NCBI GenBank assembly: GCA_030592205.1
Contig: JAUVKA010000080.1
Span: forward strand, 1 to 11,292
DNA: 11,292 nucleotides
Direction of reading: 5' to 3'
Source of the DNA: Bacteroidota bacterium
Lineage (GTDB): Bacteria; Bacteroidota; Bacteroidia; Bacteroidales; UBA12481
Part shown: positions 1 to 5,664 of the stretch, piece after piece
Layout: each line of letters opens with the position of its first letter
Position numbering within the stretch: position 1 is the stretch's first letter
Program-made: the position numbers and the translations under genes
The notes under the pieces: model-generated
Database searches by the model: none
Told to the model about the DNA's origin: nothing
What the model saw: only the letters and a program-made list of their open reading frames with translations

Positions 1-444
1 AAGCAAGCTCTTAACCTGGCTGATATTCTGCCAGAATCTCAGGTAAGTATTTATTATATCGATCTAAGAGTTAGCGGAAGAAATGAGGCATTCCTGAACC
101 GTGTTGAAGATCATGAGAGAATATTGCTGTTAAAAGGGAAAGTGGCTTCAATTCAGAAGAATCAGGATGGAAAACTGGTCCTGATCGCTGAAGATATCCT
201 GTCGGGAAAGAAAATAACTCATGATGCCGACCTGGTGGTACTGGCTACAGGAATAAGTCCTGCTACTGTTTCATTTGGAGCAGAAAATGATTTACCTGCA
301 GATTATATGCAAACCAGGGAATTACCAAAAGGGATGCATCTTGCCGGATGTGCACAAAGTCCTCTTGATATTTCAGCCAGTCTGAAGCAGGCGACAGGAG
401 TGGCTCTTAAGGCTATTGCCTCACTAAAAACTGTAGACAGATGA
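1..444 (+). CDS. qmoA: QmoA-like FAD oxidoreductase subunit, C-terminal part (5' end outside window)
   Basis: The frame is open from base 1 and ends in TGA at 442-444, giving the last 147 residues of a protein whose start lies upstream. QmoA is an HdrA-related flavoprotein of about 400 residues that works with QmoB and QmoC to move electrons between membrane quinone and a cytoplasmic partner. Visible motifs are YYIDLRVSGR, typical of the QmoA/HdrA core, then the second FAD-contacting segment ADLVVLATGISP, and near the end the AGCAQSPLDIS...QATGVALKAI segment that closes HdrA-type flavin folds. The stop overlaps the qmoB start by four bases (ATGA), implying translational coupling. An internal ATG at 124 would start mid-domain and is not the true start. 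The assignment relies on the order A-B-C as well as on motifs; a generic HdrA is the main alternative. Confidence 0.85.
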   Translation, partial: KQALNLADILPESQVSIYYIDLRVSGRNEAFLNRVEDHERILLLKGKVASIQKNQDGKLVLIAEDILSGKKITHDADLVVLATGISPATVSFGAENDLPADYMQTRELPKGMHLAGCAQSPLDISASLKQATGVALKAIASLKTVDR

Positions 445-2585
445 GTGAGGAGATGAAAAATACAGGGGTTTTTATCTGCACATCTTGTGGGATTAAGAAT
501 TGTGTCGACACTTCTGCGCTGGCAAAAATCGCTGAGGGCTCAGTAAAGTTTGGAAATTGCATTGAAGGTGTAAATTTATGCCATCCCGGAGGGCTGGAAG
601 TTATAGAGAAAAGTATTTTGGATGGCAAACTATCTAAAATACTGATTGCCGCATGTTCCCCCCGGGTAAAAACAGAAGAGTTCAGTTTTAATCCGGATAT
701 CCTGGTAGAAAGGGTAAACCTGCGGGAACATGTTGTTGGTAGTCATGAAGCGGGTGATGAGGATACTCTGATGCTTGCTGAGGATATGATGCGGATGGGC
801 CTGGCAAAGCTGGCTAACAGCTCTATCCCCATTCCCTTTATTCCTGAGGAAATTAGTAACGAGATCCTGGTTCTTGGAGCCGGGATAACAGGAATCACAG
901 CAGCGATTGACGGAGCCAGAGCAGGCTACAAAGTATTGCTGGTGGAGAAGAAGGAACAAGCCGGGGGATGGTTGCAAGAACTTTACAAACAAATCCCATC
1001 ATCCCCGCCATGGAGTAAGCCCCAAAATCCGGTTCTGGGTCAGGCTTTAGAGTCATTAAAGAAGCAGGAGAATATTTCATTATATACCGGGACCGAAATT
1101 CTGGAGATATCCGGACAGCCGGGAGCATTTTGGGTTAGGATGAATCATGCAGGGCAGGAGAAGAGTGTTCTTGTAGGTGCTATCGTTCTGGCTACCGGTT
1201 GGGAGCCTTATGATCCCAGTGGCCTTGAGCCGTTCGGATATAGTAATCAGCCCGATGTGATCACCTCCCTTGAACTGGAGCTTATGGCTGGAAATGGAGG
1301 TTTCAACAGGCCTTCCAACGGGAAGCCTGTAAAAAATGTTCTCTTCGTACAATGTGCAGGTTCACGGGATAAGGATCATCTACCCTATTGTTCATCAGTC
1401 TGTTGCGGGACATCGCTGAAACAGGCTCAGTATATACGGGAAGCTCATCCGGATGCTAATGTTTTTATTATTTATAAAGATATCCGGATGCCGGGTATGA
1501 GTGAGAACTACTATCTGGAAGTTCAAAAAGACAGTCGGATTTTCCTGACCAAAGGTGAAGTATCAGGGATTATATCAGAAGAAAATCAGCTAATTGTGAA
1601 TGTTAGAGATAGTCTGGTTCATAGCAATATGGATATTTCGGTCGACCTGGTAGTCCTGGCTGTTGGAATGACTCCCAGGGATTCAATGGATCTGAAACTT
1701 GCATACAGGCAGGGCCCCGGTCTTCCTACACTCAAATATGAATTCCCAGATTCGCACTTCATTTGTTTCCCTTATGAAACCAGGAGAACCGGTATTTATG
1801 CTGCCGGAGCTGTGAGGGCTCCTCTTTCAATAAGCGAAAGTATTGAAGATGCCGGTGGAGCAATGCTGAAAGCAATCCAATGCCTTGAAGCAACAAAACG
1901 TGGTGAGGCTGTCCATCCCCGTTCCGGTGATCAAAGCTATCCGGAGCTTTACATGCAGAGATGTACGGATTGCAAGCGATGTACCGAGGAATGTCCATTT
2001 GGGGCATACGATGAAACAGAAAAGGGTACCCCCCTGCCTAATCCATCCCGCTGCAGGCGATGTGGAATTTGTATGGGATCTTGCCCGGAAAGGATAATCA
2101 GCTTTAAAGACTTTTCTATACAGGCAGTTTCAGCCATGATCAAAGCTGTTGAAGTGCCTGATGAATTCGAGGAGAAACCAAGAGTACTGGCTTTTGTTTG
2201 TGAAAATGATGCCTATCCGGCTTTTGATATGGCCGGTATGAAAGGACTAAAATACAGTCCCTTTGTCAGGATAATACCTGTGAGGTGTATCGGTTCGGTA
2301 AACAAAGTATGGATATCTGATGCTCTTTCCAGAGGATTCGATGGGATTATGCAGATCGGTTGTAAACCTGGTGATGATTATCAGTGCCATTTTATCCAAG
2401 GCAGTGAGTTAACGGAAACCAGGGGTGAAAACCTGCAGGAAACTCTTCAGACAATGATGCTGGAGCCTGAAAGGATCAGGACAGAATTTATAGAGATTGA
2501 TGAATACGACAAGATTCCTGATCTGATCAATGATTATATGGAAGAGATAGAAAACATCGGCCCAAATCCATTTAAAGACCTTTAA
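441..2585 (+). CDS. qmoB: QmoB-like subunit: HdrA-type FAD/Fe-S protein with C-terminal MvhD domain
   Basis: This 714-residue protein has the architecture of QmoB. The N-terminal HdrA-type segment contains CTSCG (C13, C16) and ACSPR (residues 71-75). A dinucleotide-binding fold carries GAGITG at 146-151. A conserved HdrA block reads QCAGSRDKDHLPYC...CC (residues 304-322). Two [4Fe-4S] ferredoxin motifs follow, C508-x2-C511-x2-C514-x3-C518 and C538-x2-C541-x2-C544-x3-C548. From about 581 there is an MvhD-like domain with cysteines at 587, 615, 641 and 649. QmoB is thought to carry electrons between the flavin and Fe-S centres and the partner enzyme, classically APS reductase. It is cytoplasmic, without signal peptide or membrane segments. 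The start overlaps the qmoA stop and qmoC begins 2 bp after its stop, so the three genes should be one operon. Length agrees with the family (roughly 700-770 residues). All expected cluster cysteines are present. Confidence 0.92.
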   Translation: MSEEMKNTGVFICTSCGIKNCVDTSALAKIAEGSVKFGNCIEGVNLCHPGGLEVIEKSILDGKLSKILIAACSPRVKTEEFSFNPDILVERVNLREHVVGSHEAGDEDTLMLAEDMMRMGLAKLANSSIPIPFIPEEISNEILVLGAGITGITAAIDGARAGYKVLLVEKKEQAGGWLQELYKQIPSSPPWSKPQNPVLGQALESLKKQENISLYTGTEILEISGQPGAFWVRMNHAGQEKSVLVGAIVLATGWEPYDPSGLEPFGYSNQPDVITSLELELMAGNGGFNRPSNGKPVKNVLFVQCAGSRDKDHLPYCSSVCCGTSLKQAQYIREAHPDANVFIIYKDIRMPGMSENYYLEVQKDSRIFLTKGEVSGIISEENQLIVNVRDSLVHSNMDISVDLVVLAVGMTPRDSMDLKLAYRQGPGLPTLKYEFPDSHFICFPYETRRTGIYAAGAVRAPLSISESIEDAGGAMLKAIQCLEATKRGEAVHPRSGDQSYPELYMQRCTDCKRCTEECPFGAYDETEKGTPLPNPSRCRRCGICMGSCPERIISFKDFSIQAVSAMIKAVEVPDEFEEKPRVLAFVCENDAYPAFDMAGMKGLKYSPFVRIIPVRCIGSVNKVWISDALSRGFDGIMQIGCKPGDDYQCHFIQGSELTETRGENLQETLQTMMLEPERIRTEFIEIDEYDKIPDLINDYMEEIENIGPNPFKDL

Positions 2586-2587
2586 TA

Positions 2588-3670
2588 ATGGGTATGGATA
2601 CTACACTGCGCATAAAACCGGATATTGAATTCATTGAGTTCCTGAAAAAGGATAGTGGATCGGATCTATCTATTTGCATGCAATGCGGAAGCTGTACTGC
2701 GGTTTGTGATCTCTCGCCTGAGGAAAACCCTTTCCCGCGTAAGGAAATGATCTGGGCAAGCTGGGGTTTGAGAGATCGTTTGATGGCAGATGAGGATATC
2801 TGGCTTTGTCATCATTGCGGCGATTGTTCTACTACCTGTCCCAGGGATGTACGTCCGGCTGATGTAATGGCATCTTTGAGATCTTATTCTTACCGCCATT
2901 TTGCCCGGCCTCGCTTTCTGGGAAAATGGTTGCAATCTCCTAAATATTTGCCTTTGCTTATTCTGTTTCCTGTTTTGATAATAGCTGGAATAATTGCCTT
3001 AGCCGGAACATTAAAAATCCCGGAAGGCCCGGTTGATTACTCTCATTTTTTTCCTCATGGATGGCTGAATGGATCTTTTTCCATTCTTGTATTGATACTG
3101 TTTGGTGCTATGCTTGGGAGTGTCAGGAGATTCTTCTTAGGGCTCAAGGCTCATGGCTCAAGGCTCAGGGAAAAAAATGGAGGCTTGATTAAGCGTGTCT
3201 GGAAGATTTTTATTCAAAAAGATTTTAAAAGTTGCACAACTAACCGATACCGATACATTGGACATTACATGGTGTTCGGTGGATTTGTAATGCTTCTGGT
3301 AGTTACCCTTTTTGCAATTCTGGCTACAATATTCTTTGAATACCCCATGCCCTTCTTTCATCCGGTAAAAATTGCAGGCAACCTGGCAGGTCTGAGCCTG
3401 GCCGCGGGAATCATTTTCTTAGCTATAAATCGATTTAAAAATCCTTCAGGCTCGAAGGCAGGACAATATACCGACTGGTTTTTCCTTGTTAATCTTTTCC
3501 TTTTGTCGATTTCGGGTGGGATAGTTGAGCTGGCCAGATTCATGGATTGGACACCATGGGCTTACTATCTGTATTTTCTTCACCTGGTGTTAGTATGGCT
3601 GGTGGTATTATACCTGCCCTACACCAAATTTGCCCATGTAATTTTCCGCACATTGGCAATGCTCAAGTAG
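2588..3670 (+). CDS. qmoC: QmoC-like subunit: HdrC-type Fe-S domain fused to HdrE-type membrane cytochrome b domain
   Basis: This 360-residue protein fuses an HdrC-like ferredoxin region to a membrane domain, the hallmark of QmoC, the quinone-reactive membrane anchor. Two CxxCxxCxxxC motifs lie at C30-C40 and C74-C84. Hydrophobic segments at about 120-140, 164-178, 227-250, 262-282, 297-315 and 326-348 suggest six membrane helices. Candidate haem-ligand histidines include H226, H258 and H332 (inference only). A low-complexity insertion encoded by a tandem repeat at 3141-3170 gives residues about 185-194, in a basic loop between the second and third helices; it is in frame and seems tolerated. 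ATG at 2588 follows the qmoB stop by 2 bp; a second Met at residue 3 is an alternative start. The gene ends immediately before a strong hairpin, consistent with the end of the operon. No aprAB follows. Confidence 0.9.
   Translation: MGMDTTLRIKPDIEFIEFLKKDSGSDLSICMQCGSCTAVCDLSPEENPFPRKEMIWASWGLRDRLMADEDIWLCHHCGDCSTTCPRDVRPADVMASLRSYSYRHFARPRFLGKWLQSPKYLPLLILFPVLIIAGIIALAGTLKIPEGPVDYSHFFPHGWLNGSFSILVLILFGAMLGSVRRFFLGLKAHGSRLREKNGGLIKRVWKIFIQKDFKSCTTNRYRYIGHYMVFGGFVMLLVVTLFAILATIFFEYPMPFFHPVKIAGNLAGLSLAAGIIFLAINRFKNPSGSKAGQYTDWFFLVNLFLLSISGGIVELARFMDWTPWAYYLYFLHLVLVWLVVLYLPYTKFAHVIFRTLAMLK
3141..3170. repeat. Tandem 14-bp GGCTCAAGGCTCAT repeat inside qmoC
   Basis: Two copies of a 14-bp unit lie side by side, 3141-3154 (GGCTCAAGGCTCAT) and 3155-3168 (GGCTCAAGGCTCAG), identical at 13 of 14 positions. 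Each is itself built from GGCTCA half-units. The block encodes residues about 185-194 (G-L-K-A-H-G-S-R-L-R) of QmoC, in the loop between two predicted membrane helices. The reading frame is kept. Confidence 0.7.
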
Positions 3671-3708
3671 AGACAGATAGTGATCTGTCTCATCGTGATC
3701 TGTCTCAT
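3670..3708. terminator. Hairpin with duplicated 3' arm between convergent operons
   Basis: Bases 3670-3678 (GAGACAGAT) pair perfectly with 3683-3691 (ATCTGTCTC) across a 4-base loop. The 3' arm is repeated: TGATCTGTCTCAT occurs at 3681-3693 and again at 3696-3708, so the 5' arm could pair with either copy. The element begins on the last base of the qmoC stop and sits 20 bp from the end of the convergent STAS gene. This placement suggests a bidirectional terminator or transcript-end protector. No clear U-tract follows on the + strand, so termination is an inference. Confidence 0.5.
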
Positions 3709-3727
3709 TAGAAATTATCAATCCGAG

Positions 3728-4048
3728 CTAACTTACATTTAATTCAGAATCAAGGCCTGCAATTTTAAATGTCTTTTTAATCATTGGACTTGAATTAGTA
3801 ATGGAAAATTTATCCTTACCTGTTAGCTTGACTGTTTTTATGCAAATCCGTATAAATGCAGAAGCAATATAATCTACTTCCCTGATATCAAAAATAATTT
3901 CCGGAGATTGATTCTCAGTGTCTTTTTGAAATTCTATGATTTTATCCTCAATCTCAGATCCTATTATACTTGTTTTTTCAGTATCGAGGCGGCCTGTAAA
4001 TAAATATTTCAGGGAGTTATTTTCCTTATTAAATTCAAAATTTATCAT
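3728..4048 (-). CDS. Small STAS-domain protein (anti-sigma-factor-antagonist-like)
   Basis: This 106-residue protein has the size and pattern of a stand-alone STAS domain of the SpoIIAA type. It begins with a beta-rich segment leading to FTGRLDTEKT. It then has the core strand IIFDIREVDYIASAFIRICI at about 50-69, and ends in ITNSSPMIKKTFKIAGLDSEL, which matches the family's usual final strand and helix. Such proteins switch partners by being phosphorylated on a serine in the segment that usually reads Y-I-S-S-x-G. Here that segment is YIASAF: the first Ser is Ala and the Gly is Phe, but the second Ser, aligned with the usual phospho-acceptor, remains. There is no membrane segment. The gene lies 39 bp downstream of the aldehyde dehydrogenase gene on the same strand, so co-transcription is likely. 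No partner anti-sigma kinase or phosphatase is present in the window, so its target is unknown. Confidence 0.75.
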   Translation of the reverse strand: MINFEFNKENNSLKYLFTGRLDTEKTSIIGSEIEDKIIEFQKDTENQSPEIIFDIREVDYIASAFIRICIKTVKLTGKDKFSITNSSPMIKKTFKIAGLDSELNVS

Positions 4049-4087
4049 TTTCTTATATTTAGTTATTTGTTTATTGAAAAAGGCAAT

Positions 4088-5518
4088 CTATACGTTGTTG
4101 TAATATCTTTTTATAAGATCATCTGTATCTGCCTTTTCATCCAGATAGAGCTCAGGGTCAAAAGCAAACCACTGATTATTAGGTCGTCTCCTGCACACTC
4201 TTTGTACATTTAATAAATGGCGGGCTGTCACATTTTCGGTGGTTATATTTTTGCCACCTGATCCACATCCCAGAGTTAAGGATGTATTTAGCATATTAAA
4301 AATACCCCCAACAGCTCCCTGTGAGGAAGGTGTGTTAACTACAATTCGCCCTGCATTCATTATTTTTGAGAATTCAAGAATTCTATCCTCATTATTTGCA
4401 TATATAGATGCGGTGTGTCCAATTCCCCCCAGATAGTTAAGATCAATGCAGGTTTTAATTGCAGATTCGTAATCTTCACATGAATAAAATGCAAGTACAG
4501 GGGCTAGAATTTCATTTGATAGAGGATAGTCCTTACCCACTCCGTCTAATTTTGCTATTAAAATTTGTGTGTTTTCAGGAACTGTTATACCAATCATTCC
4601 AGCGATGACTATAGCAGATTGTCCTACAATCTCAGGATTCATTGTCCCTTTTTCTTTAAGCAGGGCAAAATCACTTAATTTTACTATTTCATCCTGATTA
4701 AGGAAATAACAATTTTGCTTCTCAAATTCCTGTTTAAGGGTATCAGCAATAGTTTTTTCTACTATTATTGATTGTTCACTGGCACAAATAGTTCCATTAT
4801 CAAAAGCCTTTGATGAAATAATATTACTGACCGCAAAAGGTATGTCTGCGCTTTCATCGATAAAAACGGGGACATTACCGGGGCCTACTCCAATTGCCGG
4901 ATTCCCGGAACTATAAGCCGCTTTTACCATTCCTGTTCCTCCTGTTGCAAGAGTAAGTGCAAGATCTTTATGAGCCATCATGGCGCCTGTCATTTCCCTT
5001 GAACTAATTTTCAGTATCTGAATGCAATCCTCCGGAGCTCCAGCTTCTATAGCTGCTTTATAGCAAATATCTACCGTTTCGCGACAAGATTTTCTTGCAC
5101 TTCGCGGAGGGCTAATAATTATAGGATTTCTTGTTTTTAAAGCAATCAGAACTTTAAATAAAATAGTTGATGTAGGGTTAGTGGTTGGAATGATCGCGAA
5201 TATTGGACCTAAAGGCTGTGCAATCTCAACAATACCAGTCACAAGATTCTCATTTATTACCCCAACGGTTTTTTCATTTTTAATATCGTCGTAGACTAAT
5301 TGAGTTGCCAGGACATTCTTTATTACTTTATGTTGCCAAACTCCCAAACCAGTTTCTTCCTGGGCCATTTTGGCTAGTTTAATTCTATTTGAGAATCCGG
5401 CAAGGAAGACTTTTTCAACAATATTATCTGTTGAATTCTGGTCGAATTGCTGGAATTCGGCAGCTGCAATTTTTGCCTTCATAAATATCTCATTGGATAA
5501 TTCAATTACCTCATTCAT
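4088..5518 (-). CDS. CoA-acylating aldehyde dehydrogenase (acetaldehyde dehydrogenase-like, AdhE N-domain type)
   Basis: This 476-residue protein matches the aldehyde dehydrogenase half of AdhE and the stand-alone acetylating acetaldehyde dehydrogenases, which interconvert aldehyde + CoA + NAD+ with acyl-CoA + NADH. Recognised blocks are PTTNPTST (111-118), the ATGGTGMVKAAYSSG cofactor region (191-205), GVGPGN (210-215), and FDNGTICASEQ with the catalytic cysteine at C245. The C-terminal blocks VNTPSSQGAVGG (394-405) and TLGCGSGGKNITTENV (415-430) are also present. The iron alcohol dehydrogenase half of AdhE is absent and there is no N-terminal microcompartment-targeting extension. A GSWGG-type motif in typical AdhE is GSGGK here. 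Substrate is therefore uncertain: acetaldehyde is most likely, while sulfoacetaldehyde or succinate semialdehyde acylating enzymes belong to the same group. It is cytoplasmic. A promoter lies about 75-100 bp upstream and the STAS gene follows. Confidence 0.85.
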   Translation of the reverse strand: MNEVIELSNEIFMKAKIAAAEFQQFDQNSTDNIVEKVFLAGFSNRIKLAKMAQEETGLGVWQHKVIKNVLATQLVYDDIKNEKTVGVINENLVTGIVEIAQPLGPIFAIIPTTNPTSTILFKVLIALKTRNPIIISPPRSARKSCRETVDICYKAAIEAGAPEDCIQILKISSREMTGAMMAHKDLALTLATGGTGMVKAAYSSGNPAIGVGPGNVPVFIDESADIPFAVSNIISSKAFDNGTICASEQSIIVEKTIADTLKQEFEKQNCYFLNQDEIVKLSDFALLKEKGTMNPEIVGQSAIVIAGMIGITVPENTQILIAKLDGVGKDYPLSNEILAPVLAFYSCEDYESAIKTCIDLNYLGGIGHTASIYANNEDRILEFSKIMNAGRIVVNTPSSQGAVGGIFNMLNTSLTLGCGSGGKNITTENVTARHLLNVQRVCRRRPNNQWFAFDPELYLDEKADTDDLIKRYYNNV

Positions 5519-5590
5519 AGACTGGTTGATTTAAGTTTTTTATTAGAGTAATGATATTGTCAGGTTTCTATCTTAAAATTTCTTTGCTTG

Positions 5591-5619
5591 CAAATATAGT
5601 AGCTGTTTAACTCCGTCAA
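5591..5619 (-). promoter_or_regulatory. Bacteroidota-type promoter for the aldehyde dehydrogenase gene
   Basis: Read on the minus strand, TATATTTG (5598 down to 5591) fits the Bacteroidota -7 consensus TAnnTTTG exactly. A TTGAC (5619 down to 5615) lies upstream, with 18 bases between TTG and the TA of the -7 element, within the known range for the -33 box. Transcription would begin near 5583, leaving a leader of about 65 bases before the ATG at 5518. The rest of the 5519-5664 gap shows nothing else recognisable. Confidence 0.55.
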
Positions 5620-5664
5620 CTTCTCGCGTTTGGATAAGCTAAAGATAGGAGATAGTTTCAATTA

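Noticed and set aside
630..992. 120-residue ORF on the minus strand inside qmoB
   Set aside because: It is antisense to a strongly supported gene, and its composition shows no recognisable domain or start signal.
3681..3708. Possible CRISPR repeat pair
   Set aside because: There are only two 13-bp copies with a 2-bp gap, so there is no spacer structure and no cas gene; it is a tandem repeat with a hairpin.
4088..5518. Ethanolamine or propanediol microcompartment aldehyde dehydrogenase (EutE/PduP)
   Set aside because: There is no N-terminal encapsulation extension and no shell-protein genes nearby; motifs fit the AdhE-type acylating group better.
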